A DNA stretch of 64,000 nt, taken from positions 7,829 to 71,828 of the forward strand of contig NZ_DGLI01000002.1 in the NCBI RefSeq assembly GCF_002387895.1, in the 5' to 3' direction. Of the stretch, positions 1 to 8,675 are shown one piece after another. The notes beneath the pieces were generated by a model. The model was not told the origin of the DNA. It was given only the letters and a program-made list of their open reading frames with translations, and did no database searches. Source of the DNA: Clostridium sp. UBA4548 (GTDB lineage: Bacteria > Bacillota > Clostridia > Clostridiales > Clostridiaceae). Every line of letters starts with the position of its first letter. The stretch's first letter is position 1. A program made the position numbers and the translations under genes.

Positions 1-396
1 TACCGTTGAGCCATGCCAGCACATCACAATCATCAAAATTGGCCTCAACTTTGACAAGGATTAGTATACAATTTAATTAAACTTTTTTCAACCTCAAATT
101 TAGCTATTTTAGTTGTTTATTGCCGCTTACCTTATATTCTTTATTGAATGCTCACGATTACACCTTATTACGTTTTTTAAGGCCTTTTGAGCGGAATACC
201 TCCTGGCCTGTTAGCTATAAGGTCTTTGATAGCAGTATACCCTTTATGAAAATCAAATATCCCTTAAAATTAATAAACCCATTACAAATAATTTAAAAAT
301 AGTCTAATAAAGGAATTTGCCCCTATTCTTAAAAAGGTATAGGGGTTTGTAATCAACCTATAATAAATTAATTAATTTATTTAACTTAATGCTTAC
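1..396. other. Gene-poor left edge, possible decayed fragment
   Basis: No gene can be supported here. Bases 1-80 and about 160-250 look richer in G+C than the surrounding DNA. Short open stretches occur on both strands: on the minus strand one about 27 codons long ends at a TAA near 178, and on the plus strand one ends at a TAG near 62. Neither has a start codon with a ribosome binding site. They could be remains of an older gene or mobile element, but I do not recognise the family. The right part is ordinary AT-rich spacer downstream of the minus-strand gene that ends at 397. Confidence 0.35.
320..345 (-). terminator. Terminator-like hairpin after the 397-1065 gene
   Basis: Inverted repeat CCCCTAT / ATAGGGG with a 12-nt A-rich loop, just downstream of the minus-strand gene ending at 397. 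There is no clear T-run, so termination is an inference. A near copy lies at 43351-43375 after another minus-strand gene. Confidence 0.45.
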
Positions 397-1065
397 TTAA
401 TCATCTTTATTCTCTACTGTTCCCATGTCTATGTACTTTGAAAATATTTCTTTTACTTCGCTTACCTGTTTAGCCGTTACTCTCTCTTCAAGAATTGCCA
501 TAGCCTGCCTTACTCCTATTTTTTGATTTTTATAGGATAAATATTCTTGAAATCTATTAAAATCTTCCTCTTTAAGTTTCCTAGATACTGAAAGAATTTT
601 AGCCTTTTCTTCTAAGGAAAGATAAGAACTTATTTCCTCCACTGGTACTTTTATAACTTGATTCTTTTTTCTTTTTTCAATGTTATAGGCATCAAATTCA
701 CCTGTAATTTTATCACTATTTTCTAGTTCAGATAACTCTTCCATTGTATTCCTCATAATACTTACACTTTTATCTTTTTTATAAGTATCGCTATCTGACC
801 CACTATCATTTCCTTGAATTAAATCCCTTGAGTTATAGCTAGAAACAAGTTCTTCCTCATTTTTGCCCTTTGAGTTATTCACTGCACTTTCTGTACTTTC
901 ATCCCATATATTTTTTTGTTCCTTCTCTAATGATTCCTTTTGATCTTTCTTAACTATTGTAATATTATGGTTGATATCCTTGTTAGGAACATTATGTTCA
1001 AGCATAATATAGATACAAATTATACTATAAACAATTATAATTGTAGAATAAAAAGTTTTTTTCAA
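397..1065 (-). CDS. Membrane-anchored hypothetical protein
   Basis: The predicted protein has 222 residues. Residues about 5-22 form one hydrophobic segment with a short cytoplasmic start, as in a signal anchor. Residues 30-120 are a charged, Ser/Asn/Lys-rich low-complexity linker. The C-terminal third (about 130-215) is predicted helical and begins with a V-x-E-I-S-S-Y-L-S-L-E-E-K-A-K segment, which suggests a small folded domain outside the membrane. The start is a TTG preceded by AGGAAGTG on the minus strand. It is divergent from the spore gene yyaC, which hints at a sporulation role, but the function is not recognised. Confidence 0.75.
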   Translation of the reverse strand: MKKTFYSTIIIVYSIICIYIMLEHNVPNKDINHNITIVKKDQKESLEKEQKNIWDESTESAVNNSKGKNEEELVSSYNSRDLIQGNDSGSDSDTYKKDKSVSIMRNTMEELSELENSDKITGEFDAYNIEKRKKNQVIKVPVEEISSYLSLEEKAKILSVSRKLKEEDFNRFQEYLSYKNQKIGVRQAMAILEERVTAKQVSEVKEIFSKYIDMGTVENKDD

Positions 1066-1399
1066 ACTATCACTTCCTATTATATATAATTTATTACCTA
1101 CTACCTCTTAATTATGTTCTTAATGGATTTTTTTATTCCTAACATATTCAAATCTATGGAGAAATTGGTATGCTCTTAGTTTTATTTTAAATTATTGGTC
1201 TAAACTTCATTTAATGTATTTACCTTACTTTGTATAAAGTTACTCTAATCTTAAAGTTTTTATAAGCCTATTCATTAATTATTTAACATGTCCACACTAC
1301 TTAATTTTTTATATTTTCTCTATTAATCAGCCTAACAGTGTTTTTAAAATAATAATTGCATATATATCCTCATATAAATAAATAGGGGGTGTGTGTTCA
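1066..1399. other. Divergent intergenic region
   Basis: About 330 bases of AT-rich DNA between the divergent starts of the membrane protein (TTG at 1065) and yyaC (GTG at 1400). It must hold both promoters. I could not place a convincing sigma factor hexamer pair, and I see no long inverted repeat or small ORF. Confidence 0.4.
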
Positions 1400-1957
1400 G
1401 TGAGTAAGATTAAAACGCATTATAAGGAACCTTTAGGATATTATAACTTAGCTCATTTTATTAAGGATCATTTAGATGATAATACCATTATAGTGTGTAT
1501 AGGCACTGATAGATGTATTGGAGATTGCTTAGGCCCTTTAGTAGGAACTTATCTAAAAGAAAGATTTTTTCCTCTTCCTGTGTACGGTACTATTTCTGAG
1601 CCTATACATGCTTTAAATCTTGAAGCAAGATTAGCTGAGATTAAATCATCTCATCCTAACTGTAAAATTATAGGTATAGATGCTTGTTTAGGCCCCTTTT
1701 CAAGCATTGGGGAAATTCAAGTTAGAAATTATCCAATTAACCCCGGAAAAGGAGTTGGTAAGATCCTTCCTCCTGTGGGTGATATATCAATAATTGGAAT
1801 AGTTGATTCTAGTGATGATGATGAACCCTTTACCTCTAGGAACATAAGATTAAACTTAATTGTACAATTGTCAAAAATTATAACTCACAGTTTAATGCAC
1901 GCCTATTACTTAAGCTTCTACTGCAAAGATCAATTTAATTTGGACGAAGTGAAATAA
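1400..1957 (+). CDS. yyaC: Spore protease YyaC (DUF1256)
   Basis: YyaC proteins are relatives of the germination protease Gpr found in spore formers. The protein has the family hallmarks: I-V-C-I-G-T-D-R-C-I-G-D-C-L-G-P near the N-terminus, G-T-I-S-E-P-I-H-A-L-N-L, I-G-I-D-A-C-L-G in the middle, and P-V-G-D-I-S-I-I-G-I-V-D. These are the conserved Asp/Cys-rich loops of DUF1256. The frame is open from a GTG at 1391, but AGGGGGTG at 1384-1391 is well spaced from the GTG at 1400, so I use that start (185 residues). It stands alone, followed by a bidirectional terminator facing mbl. Exact substrate unknown. Confidence 0.9.
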   Translation: MSKIKTHYKEPLGYYNLAHFIKDHLDDNTIIVCIGTDRCIGDCLGPLVGTYLKERFFPLPVYGTISEPIHALNLEARLAEIKSSHPNCKIIGIDACLGPFSSIGEIQVRNYPINPGKGVGKILPPVGDISIIGIVDSSDDDEPFTSRNIRLNLIVQLSKIITHSLMHAYYLSFYCKDQFNLDEVK

Positions 1958-2000
1958 CTTGTGTGTAAACCGTGAAGGAGATAAACCTGCCCTATACTAA

Positions 2001-2040
2001 AGCAAAAGCAATATAGCCCATGGCTATATTGCTTTTTTTT
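2001..2040. terminator. Bidirectional terminator between yyaC and mbl
   Basis: Perfect 12-bp stem AGCAATATAGCC / GGCTATATTGCT (2007-2018 and 2022-2033) with a 3-nt loop and a run of eight T on the plus strand. On the minus strand TTTTGCTTT follows. It sits between the convergent ends of yyaC and mbl. Confidence 0.9.
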
Positions 2041-3085
2041 AGTCTATTATGGATACATGTTGACTACTAAATGAATCATCTAATTTATCAATGTAGTCTA
2101 AAACTTTTCCAGTTCCTAGTGCTACGCATGAAACTGAATCTTCTGCTACATAAACGGGTACCTTTGTAATCTCTTGAATTAGCTTGTCTAATCCATCTAA
2201 TAAAGCACCACCGCCAGTCATAATAATTCCTTTATCAGCAATATCAGATGCTAATTCTGGTGGGGTTTTTTCTAAAACAGAATGAGTACATTCAGCAATG
2301 GCATAAACTGCTTCCTTTAACGCTTCTCTCATTTCACTTGAATTTACCAGTATATTCTTGGGAAGTCCTGTAATAAGGTCTCTTCCTCTTATTTCCATAC
2401 TCACTTCTTCTTCCTTAGGGTATGCACAGCCAATATTAATTTTTAAGTCTTCCGCTGTTCTCTCACCTATCATAAGCTTATGTTTCTTTCTAATGTAACG
2501 AATAATTGCCTCATCAAACTTATCTCCCGCAACTTTAATTGATTCTCTAACAACCATTCCGCCTAGGGAAATAACCGCAATATCGGTAGTTCCTCCACCA
2601 ATATCAATTACCATGTTTCCGCTAGCTTTCGTTATATCTAATCCTGCACCTATAGCTGCTGCTAGAGGCTCTTCTATTAATTGAACCTTCTTTGCACCTG
2701 CATTTCTAGCTGCATCTTCTACAGCTCTTCTTTCCACTTCTGTTGCTTCACAAGGAACGCAAACCACAACCCTTGGTGCTGACATTTTTCTTTTTCCGCA
2801 TGCTTTTTTTATAAAATGCTCAAGCATCTTTTCTGTAACATCATAATCTGAAATTACACCATTTCTTAGCGGACGAATTGCAACTATATTACCAGGTGTC
2901 CTTCCAATCATTTTTCTAGCTTCTTCACCAACTGCTAACACTTTATTAGCATTTTTGTCAATAGCTACAACTGACGGTTCCTTCAAAATTACACCTTTAC
3001 CCTTAATGTACACTAGCACTGTAGCAGTACCTAGGTCTATACCCATATCTGTACCCATTCCAAAAAAAAACATCTTAAATTTCAC
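2039..3085 (-). CDS. mbl: MreB-family cell-shape protein Mbl
   Basis: Bacterial actin that organises lateral wall synthesis at the inner face of the membrane. The 348-residue protein has the actin/Hsp70 nucleotide-binding signatures: G-I-D-L-G-T-A-T near residue 15 (phosphate 1), I-E-E-P-L-A-A-A-I-G, the phosphate 2 motif I-D-I-G-G-G-T-T-D-I-A, and the adenosine motif M-T-G-G-G-A-L-L. Its place directly after spoIIID matches the mbl locus of Bacillus, which is why I prefer Mbl to MreB (mreB normally precedes mreCD). The N-terminal M-K-F-K-M-F-F-F could act as a short amphipathic membrane anchor. Stop overlaps the terminator shared with yyaC. Confidence 0.93.
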   Translation of the reverse strand: MKFKMFFFGMGTDMGIDLGTATVLVYIKGKGVILKEPSVVAIDKNANKVLAVGEEARKMIGRTPGNIVAIRPLRNGVISDYDVTEKMLEHFIKKACGKRKMSAPRVVVCVPCEATEVERRAVEDAARNAGAKKVQLIEEPLAAAIGAGLDITKASGNMVIDIGGGTTDIAVISLGGMVVRESIKVAGDKFDEAIIRYIRKKHKLMIGERTAEDLKINIGCAYPKEEEVSMEIRGRDLITGLPKNILVNSSEMREALKEAVYAIAECTHSVLEKTPPELASDIADKGIIMTGGGALLDGLDKLIQEITKVPVYVAEDSVSCVALGTGKVLDYIDKLDDSFSSQHVSIID

Positions 3086-3167
3086 TCCTGCTCTTCTGTA
3101 TATTTGTATTATAATAATCTAAATTTCGCTAAAATTTGTCTTAATTACTATTATAATACTAAATATT

Positions 3168-3422
3168 TTATCCTTCAATCGTTTTATATTTCATTTTTGT
3201 GGCTTTTCCACCTCTAATGTGTCTCTCTGCTTTATTTAAATTTAAGATAGTTTTTGCTTCTTCAGCTACTTGAGGATTTATTTTAGGTAATCTCTCAGTC
3301 ATATCCTTGTGTATTGTACTTTTACTAACTCCAAAAACTGATGCTGTTTTTCTTATAGTAGCTTGTGATTCAATAATGTATCTAGCGACCTCCAGTACTC
3401 TATCTTCGATGTAATCTTTCAA
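3168..3422 (-). CDS. spoIIID: Sporulation transcription factor SpoIIID
   Basis: Small DNA-binding regulator of the mother-cell gene programme. The 84-residue length is typical. Residues about 20-45 (A-T-I-R-K-T-A-S-V-F-G-V-S-K-S-T-I-H-K-D) form a helix-turn-helix and are followed by the basic C-terminal extension (H-I-R-G-G-K-A-T-K-M-K-Y-K) that gives extra DNA contacts in this family. AGGAGGT-type ribosome binding site just upstream. The gene lies between spoIIQ and mbl, the conserved Firmicute order. Expected to be transcribed by sigmaE in the mother cell (family knowledge; promoter not identified). Confidence 0.96.
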   Translation of the reverse strand: MKDYIEDRVLEVARYIIESQATIRKTASVFGVSKSTIHKDMTERLPKINPQVAEEAKTILNLNKAERHIRGGKATKMKYKTIEG

Positions 3423-3489
3423 AGTGTTACCTCCTTAACCCTTCTATATTTATAAATATGCTGAAAACTAATGTTAAATTACTTTCTTA

Positions 3490-3524
3490 TTAGTCATTTT
3501 CCGATTATATCGGAAAATGACTAA
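3490..3524 (-). terminator. Hairpin after spoIIQ
   Basis: Perfect 15-bp stem TTAGTCATTTTCCGA / TCGGAAAATGACTAA with a 5-nt loop, between the end of spoIIQ and the start of spoIIID. It has no strong T-run on either strand, so it may be an attenuating or processing hairpin rather than a full terminator. Confidence 0.6.
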
Positions 3525-3548
3525 AATAAATTTTGAAAAATATGTTAT

Positions 3549-4235
3549 TTACTTTTTGTAGTTAACATATGAAGCCGGATCTACATTTTTTCCATCCTTA
3601 AGAACTTCGAAATGAAGGTATGTACCATACTCTTCATAAGCTAAGTTAGTAGTATTTCCAACTTTACCAATTTCTTGAGAAGCTTTTACTTTATCACCTT
3701 TTTTTACTGCTAGCTTTTCGTCTAAATTAGCATATCTAGTAACTAAACCATTTTGATGGTCAATTTCTACAAATACACCTTCAGTAGTACGATCTACATT
3801 TTTTACAACTCCGTCTGAAACTGCTACAACAGATGCGCCTTTTTCAGCTTTAATATCCATTGCTGGGTGAGTCTTGTGATCATTTGTAGTTTTAAATTTA
3901 ACTGGATCCTCTGAATAGGCTCTACCTAGAGAACCTTTAACTGGACTAACAAAGTTTTTGTTTCCTGTGTTAGAAACAGCTTGACTTTTGTTCTGAACTT
4001 GTACATTTGGTACTGGTTTTATATCTTCCTTCACTTGAAGAGCACCTTGAGGATCTTTTGGCTCAACTACTGTACCCTTTTGCTCCTGTGTTGTAGTTGG
4101 ATTTATTGCTGTATCTTTATTTCCTCCAGCTGTAATAGCTGCTACTGTTGCTACAGCACATAAACATACAAAGAGTATTACGTAAAAGCCCTCCTTCTTA
4201 ATAAACTGTTTAAACTTATTAAATTTATTGTTCAT
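3549..4235 (-). CDS. spoIIQ: Stage II sporulation protein SpoIIQ (LytM/M23 domain)
   Basis: Forespore membrane protein that pairs with SpoIIIAH across the intermembrane space during engulfment. The 228-residue protein has one membrane segment (about 17-36), a Pro/Gln/Lys-rich linker, and a LytM/M23 domain (about 95-225). Of the M23 zinc ligands, His123 and Asp127 (H-P-A-M-D) and His208 (Y-L-H-F-E) are present. Both usual catalytic histidines are replaced: Y-A-N-L has Asn170 where Y-A-H-L is usual, and Tyr206 takes the place of the first His in H-x-H. It may therefore bind metal without cutting peptidoglycan. Its position between spoIID and spoIIID supports the name. Confidence 0.9.
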   Translation of the reverse strand: MNNKFNKFKQFIKKEGFYVILFVCLCAVATVAAITAGGNKDTAINPTTTQEQKGTVVEPKDPQGALQVKEDIKPVPNVQVQNKSQAVSNTGNKNFVSPVKGSLGRAYSEDPVKFKTTNDHKTHPAMDIKAEKGASVVAVSDGVVKNVDRTTEGVFVEIDHQNGLVTRYANLDEKLAVKKGDKVKASQEIGKVGNTTNLAYEEYGTYLHFEVLKDGKNVDPASYVNYKK

Positions 4236-4318
4236 AAAAACACCTCCACCTGTATTCTGGACTCATATTTGGAAAATAATACATGCAAAAGAAAATTTTT
4301 TATTTTTTTTTATAACAA

Positions 4319-4354
4319 AAGCACCTGCAGAAGTTTTTCCCTTCTCCAGGTGCT
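4319..4354 (-). terminator. Terminator after spoIID
   Basis: Stem of 14 positions (AGCACCTG core, one mismatch) around a 7-nt loop. On the minus strand it is followed by TTTTGTT, immediately downstream of the spoIID stop. Confidence 0.8.
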
Positions 4355-4376
4355 CTTATTATGTTTGTATCAATAC

Positions 4377-5495
4377 TTATTTATTTATAATCTCAATATT
4401 AACACCACTATAGTAATGAAAAAGTATATCCTTATATGCTTTACCTGCTTTGGCCATTACATTAGCTCCCCATTGACTCATACCAACTCCATGACCGCTA
4501 CCTACACATCTAATTACTATATCTTTATCTAAAAACTCCATTTGAAAGTTTGCAGACTTTAAATTAAACAGCACTCTAAAAGTTTTTCCAGGTATAGTTA
4601 TGTTTCCAAGTTTTATTTCCTTTACACTTCCACCTTCAGTTCTACTCACTATTTTAACCTGACTTTTAACTTTACTAGCACTTACTCCTGCATCCTTATA
4701 CTGGTTGTTTATGGTAGATGTAAACTTAGAAATGGGTATGGTTACACTACTTTTATAACTAGGAGATACATCTTCACCTGGGCTATCTACACTTCTTAAG
4801 TAAGGTAATGCACTAACAAACACCTCTTCTACATTTTCTGTCTTACCACCACTAGTAGAAAAATAGTATGCACCCTTTGCAAGTTCATTATTATAGGTAA
4901 GTACCATCCCCTTGGTTTCACTTACTGCTTCTTCAATTTTAGCCCAATTTTTTTCCCCATTTACACCCCAAGCCTTTAACCTAGCTTCCTTATTCATATA
5001 CACTTGGCAATGTACTGTGTCACAGAGGTCTGCCCCCTTAGCATTTGCACAAGCTCCACCCAAAGCTTTCGTATGGGCTACAGTATAAGTCCTTGCCGCA
5101 ATAGCTTGAGCTTTTAACGCTTCAATTTCAAAGGTCACAGGCATTTCACTACTTATAACCCCTTTAATATATTCTTCTAAGGGCAAATTAGCAACTCTTC
5201 CTTCCTTAGTTAAATATACCTTTACATCACTTACCACTAGGTTAAACTCTTTCTTTGTTTCACCTTGCTCCTTTGACACTATTTCTCCCCCATTGTTATT
5301 TTGTACATTTTCTTCTATATTGGCAATATTCCCATTTTCAGGGCTTGTTTCATTCCTTCCCAAAATTAAGTAGACAGATATAAATAAGAATCCAACAGCT
5401 AACCCAAAATACATAAATACATTTAGTAATGGCTTTGCAGATTTATATAGTTTTTTTCCATAGTTTATTCTTTTATTAGTTTTATAGTAGCTCAT
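4377..5495 (-). CDS. spoIID: Stage II sporulation protein D, lytic transglycosylase
   Basis: Membrane-anchored peptidoglycan-cleaving enzyme of the engulfment (DMP) machinery. The 372-residue protein has a basic N-terminus, one membrane segment (about 25-46), an acidic/Asn-rich linker, and the SpoIID catalytic domain (about 85-370). S-S-E-M-P-V-T-F-E-I-E-A-L-K-A-Q-A-I-A-A-R-T-Y carries the Glu expected to be catalytic. Y-F-S-T-S-G-G-K-T and the C-terminal G-H-G-V-G-M-S-Q-W-G-A are further family signatures. Cysteines in C-A-N-A-K-G-A-D-L-C-D-T-V-H-C are common in clostridial members. It lies between murA and spoIIQ, each end separated by a hairpin. Confidence 0.96.
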   Translation of the reverse strand: MSYYKTNKRINYGKKLYKSAKPLLNVFMYFGLAVGFLFISVYLILGRNETSPENGNIANIEENVQNNNGGEIVSKEQGETKKEFNLVVSDVKVYLTKEGRVANLPLEEYIKGVISSEMPVTFEIEALKAQAIAARTYTVAHTKALGGACANAKGADLCDTVHCQVYMNKEARLKAWGVNGEKNWAKIEEAVSETKGMVLTYNNELAKGAYYFSTSGGKTENVEEVFVSALPYLRSVDSPGEDVSPSYKSSVTIPISKFTSTINNQYKDAGVSASKVKSQVKIVSRTEGGSVKEIKLGNITIPGKTFRVLFNLKSANFQMEFLDKDIVIRCVGSGHGVGMSQWGANVMAKAGKAYKDILFHYYSGVNIEIINK

Positions 5496-5593
5496 TATTT
5501 TTCCTTCCTTTCGTTGCGGATATTAAATTGTATTACAAATGTGGTCCTAATATTACTACAAATATACATTTTCTAAAGTTTCATGGGTAAAAA

Positions 5594-5635
5594 AATAAGG
5601 TCGTAATTATCTATGCGGATAATTATGACCTTATT
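5594..5635 (-). terminator. Terminator after murA
   Basis: Eighteen-position near-perfect inverted repeat (AATAAGGTC start, GACCTTATT end, one mismatch) with a short loop, directly after the murA stop. On the minus strand it is followed by TTTTTT. Confidence 0.85.
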
Positions 5636-5641
5636 TTCACC

Positions 5642-6898
5642 TTATTCTACTCTTACAATATCTGCTCCCAAAGCTTTTAATTTTTTCTCAATAGAAACAT
5701 ATCCTCTATCTATGTGATATACATCATTAATAACAGTTTCTCCTTTAGCACATAAACCAGCTAAAATTAAGGATGCTCCTGCCCTTAAATCTGTTGCCTT
5801 CACTTCGGCTCCTGTAAAATCATGAACACCTTCAATTATAGCACTTCTTCCATCAATCTTGATATTTCCACCCATTCTTGTAAGTTCTCCAACCTGCATA
5901 AATCTATTTTCAAAGATAGTTTCAGTTATTATGCTTGTACCTTCAACCTTAGCTAATAAACTCATCATCTGGGATTGCATATCTGTAGGGAATCCTGGAT
6001 AAGGCATGGTTATAATATCAATAGGCTTTAACTCCACCTCGCCATTAATAACCATAGTGTCATTATTTATGTCTATCTTTACACCCATTTCTCTAAGCTT
6101 TGCGATAACTGGTTTCAAATACCTCTCATTTATACCCTTCAAAGTAATTGTACTGTTAGTTATTGCTGCTGCTATCATAAAAGTTCCTGCTTCTATTCTA
6201 TCAAATATAGGCTGATATTCTATTCCTGTAAGCTTTTCCACTCCAATTATAGTAATGGTATCACTACCTTCACCTTGAATGTTAGCTCCTAGTTTTTTTA
6301 AGAACATAGCTAAATCAATAATTTCAGGTTCCTTAGCAGCATTTTCAATAACCGTAGTGCCTTTAGCTAAAGTAGCAGCCATCATTATATTTTCAGTAGC
6401 ACCTACTGATGGAAAATCTAAATATACATTAGCCCCTACTAAATTGTCTGCAACGGCTTCAACATAGCCATGACCAACCTTTATTTTAGCTCCCAAAGCA
6501 GCTAATCCTTTAAGATGTAAATCTATTGGCCTAGACCCAATATTACATCCTCCTGGAAGAGAAATTTTGAATCTACCAAATCTAGCTAGCATTGCACCCA
6601 TTACTAAAAATGAGGCTCTCATTTTTCTCACTAATTCATCACTTACATTTACGTCACTTAAATTGCTTGTGTCAATTTCAACTATATTATTAGCTTTATC
6701 TATATTAACTTTTGCAAGAAGTGTTTTTAAAACATCACATAATACAAATACATCTTCTAGCATGGGGGAGTTTTTGATAGTACACTTTCCTCCACTTAAA
6801 ATTGTTGCTGCAAGTATTGGTAGTACAGAGTTTTTTGCTGAACTTATGTTCACTTCTCCACTTAGCTTTTTACCACCCTTTATAATAAATTTACCCAT
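5642..6898 (-). CDS. murA: UDP-GlcNAc 1-carboxyvinyltransferase MurA
   Basis: First committed step of peptidoglycan precursor synthesis: transfers enolpyruvate from PEP to UDP-GlcNAc in the cytoplasm. The 418-residue protein has the two-lobed EPSP synthase-like fold. It keeps Lys22-Asn23 near the N-terminus and the fosfomycin-sensitive Cys118 in L-P-G-G-C-N-I-G-S-R-P-I-D. An ATG two codons upstream lies inside the ribosome binding site (GGAGG touches it), so I use the ATG at 6898 (GGAGG plus 6 nt). It follows ywmB in a two-gene unit and precedes spoIID, as in Bacillus murAA. Confidence 0.97.
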   Translation of the reverse strand: MGKFIIKGGKKLSGEVNISSAKNSVLPILAATILSGGKCTIKNSPMLEDVFVLCDVLKTLLAKVNIDKANNIVEIDTSNLSDVNVSDELVRKMRASFLVMGAMLARFGRFKISLPGGCNIGSRPIDLHLKGLAALGAKIKVGHGYVEAVADNLVGANVYLDFPSVGATENIMMAATLAKGTTVIENAAKEPEIIDLAMFLKKLGANIQGEGSDTITIIGVEKLTGIEYQPIFDRIEAGTFMIAAAITNSTITLKGINERYLKPVIAKLREMGVKIDINNDTMVINGEVELKPIDIITMPYPGFPTDMQSQMMSLLAKVEGTSIITETIFENRFMQVGELTRMGGNIKIDGRSAIIEGVHDFTGAEVKATDLRAGASLILAGLCAKGETVINDVYHIDRGYVSIEKKLKALGADIVRVE

Positions 6899-6925
6899 TT
6901 TCATCCTCCAATTATCATGCTATCT

Positions 6926-7624
6926 TTAATAATCTAAAGTTATTTCTGGTGTACCCATTACTAAATAGCACCCTGAGGAATACTTAACCACCGCACAATG
7001 AAAATCTACATCCATGTTTCCAACTTTTTTAGAATCATATAAATTAGTATTGCAAATAATACTATACCCATTATACAACTTAGCTTTATTAATATTCTTA
7101 GCTTTACTTTGCTCAAGTTCATTCATTACAAAATTATTAACTTCATCTAAGTTGTTGTTTAAGATTTTACCTTTTATACATTGTGAGTAAGTTATCCTGC
7201 TATTTACATGGGATAAAATCTCTGAAAGTTTACTTTTTAATTCCTTTGTTCTATTTTCTTTTTCCTTTTTTATTACTGTAATCACAACTACATTTTTGTC
7301 TTTATAAGGTGTTGAGGTTATACTTCCTTTATAAATTTCATTAGAAAATATAATATTGCTAAACTCATCCTTATCATTCACAGTATATTCCATTTTTCCT
7401 AAAGTGGCACTTGCTTTCCTTACTATTTCTTTACAAGCATCCATCCCTTGAGAATCTGAATTAAAGGTGGCTGTAACTGAATATTCACTTACTTCTATAT
7501 TCCTATTAGATAAGAGTTTTTCAAACATATCAACTTGACCTTGTACATAAATAAAACTACTATTAATCACCAATATAATTAGTGTTAGGATTAATACTAT
7601 AACAGTTTTAAATTTATAATTCAT
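6926..7624 (-). CDS. YwmB-like protein
   Basis: The predicted protein has 232 residues. Residues about 7-28 are a hydrophobic N-terminal anchor or signal. The remainder is a mixed alpha/beta extracellular domain with S-V-T-A-T-F-N-S-D near residue 50 and a conserved end (G-N-M-D-V-D-F-H-C-A-V-V-K-Y-S-S). Position immediately upstream of murA and near the atp operon matches ywmB of Bacillus, whose fold resembles TATA-binding protein. Function is unknown; linkage to murA and spoIID suggests a role at the cell envelope. Assignment rests mainly on synteny and general sequence character. Confidence 0.75.
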   Translation of the reverse strand: MNYKFKTVIVLILTLIILVINSSFIYVQGQVDMFEKLLSNRNIEVSEYSVTATFNSDSQGMDACKEIVRKASATLGKMEYTVNDKDEFSNIIFSNEIYKGSITSTPYKDKNVVVITVIKKEKENRTKELKSKLSEILSHVNSRITYSQCIKGKILNNNLDEVNNFVMNELEQSKAKNINKAKLYNGYSIICNTNLYDSKKVGNMDVDFHCAVVKYSSGCYLVMGTPEITLDY

Positions 7625-7712
7625 ATCAACTCCCCCTTATAACTTAAAGTATTAACAATTTTTCAAATCTTATTCCATATATTTACATTTATATGCTATA
7701 GGAACAAAATCG

Positions 7713-7736
7713 CCTCTCCAAACTGCAATGGAGAGG
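7713..7736 (-). terminator. Terminator after the SLAP-like lipoprotein gene
   Basis: Eight-bp GC-rich stem CCTCTCCA / TGGAGAGG with an 8-nt loop, followed on the minus strand by CGATTTTGTT. It separates the lipoprotein gene from ywmB. Confidence 0.7.
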
Positions 7737-7795
7737 ATTTAGGGGAATTAATATTATTATTCTTAATATCAATATATAAAATTACATGGAAAGTG

Positions 7796-8350
7796 TTACT
7801 TTCTATTATATCCCGTTGAATATTCCAGTATATACTCCTCCAAATCAGCTGTCTTGTTTAAAATGTGAGCAGGTTCATAAACTAGATTCCATACCCTAGA
7901 TTCACCTGCATTAAGTTCTCCAAATTCATCCCTTGAAAGCTTAAAGGTAGCTGTTGCTATAACTTCGCCATTCTTTTTTATATCTACCTTTGCGTCTATA
8001 TTATACACAGTATAATTATATCCATTTCTAATAAATACAGACAAAACTAAGGCTCCATCTTGCCTAAATTTCGCAGAAAAACCATTGAAACTAATATTAT
8101 CTTTTTCTGGGTTTCCTAATTTGTCTAAGTATCCTTGTAACTGATTCTTAGTTTCCTGAGAAACTTCGTCTTGATTCACTTTAGGTCCAAAGCTAAAATT
8201 TTGAGTCTTCAAGTCTTCATCTTTACTTTTATCATTACTAGCTACTTCACCCTTGTTACCATCTTTAAAATTATTTTCTTTCACTTGCTCCTTTCCACAC
8301 CCTGTAATAAGAAAACATATTATTAGTATTACTCCAATTATTTTTTTCAT
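7796..8350 (-). CDS. Lipoprotein with SLAP-like domain
   Basis: The 184-residue protein begins with a lipoprotein signal peptide: K-K, a hydrophobic core, and lipobox L-I-T-G-C with Cys at about 18. A Lys/Asn/Asp-rich linker follows. The C-terminal part (about 85-180) contains I-S-F-N-G-F, F-I-R-N-G-Y, and F-G-E-L-N-A-G-E-S-R-V-W-N-L-V-Y, a pattern resembling SLAP domains of Firmicute surface proteins. It should sit on the outer face of the membrane. It lies alone between the atp operon and ywmB with its own terminator. Role unknown; the SLAP link is from motif memory only. Confidence 0.7.
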   Translation of the reverse strand: MKKIIGVILIICFLITGCGKEQVKENNFKDGNKGEVASNDKSKDEDLKTQNFSFGPKVNQDEVSQETKNQLQGYLDKLGNPEKDNISFNGFSAKFRQDGALVLSVFIRNGYNYTVYNIDAKVDIKKNGEVIATATFKLSRDEFGELNAGESRVWNLVYEPAHILNKTADLEEYILEYSTGYNRK

Positions 8351-8630
8351 ATTAATTCTCCTAGCATATACATATATTTATAGTATTCCCATAACTTCTA
8401 CCTTGCTGTAGAAAAGTAATTCTCCAGTCTTCATTACTAGCAAATTTCTTTAACAAAATTAAGCTTTAATAATCTAAAAATTCTTTATCCAATTTAAAAT
8501 TCCTGCTAACTTTCTACGTTAAATCTAACTTTTAGCACTTACTAAGCTTTAAATTCACCATTTTATCTATTTTATACATATACCTTATTATTTATTACTA
8601 TCCGTAGGTATAATAATAAATAATTGTCCC

Positions 8631-8670
8631 TATGAAAAAAGCAGATACTCAAGTATCTGCTTTTTTCATA
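8631..8670 (-). terminator. Terminator of the atp operon
   Basis: Perfect 18-bp stem (8631-8648 and 8653-8670) with TCAA loop; GC-rich top and A/T-rich base (TTTTTTCATA). Just downstream of atpC on the minus strand. Confidence 0.92.
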
Positions 8671-8675
8671 GGTGC

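Noticed and set aside
4228..4532. Plus-strand open frames near spoIIQ and spoIID
   Set aside because: They lie antisense to real genes or across the terminator, lack ribosome binding sites, and have Cys/Phe/Ile-rich composition typical of shadow frames.
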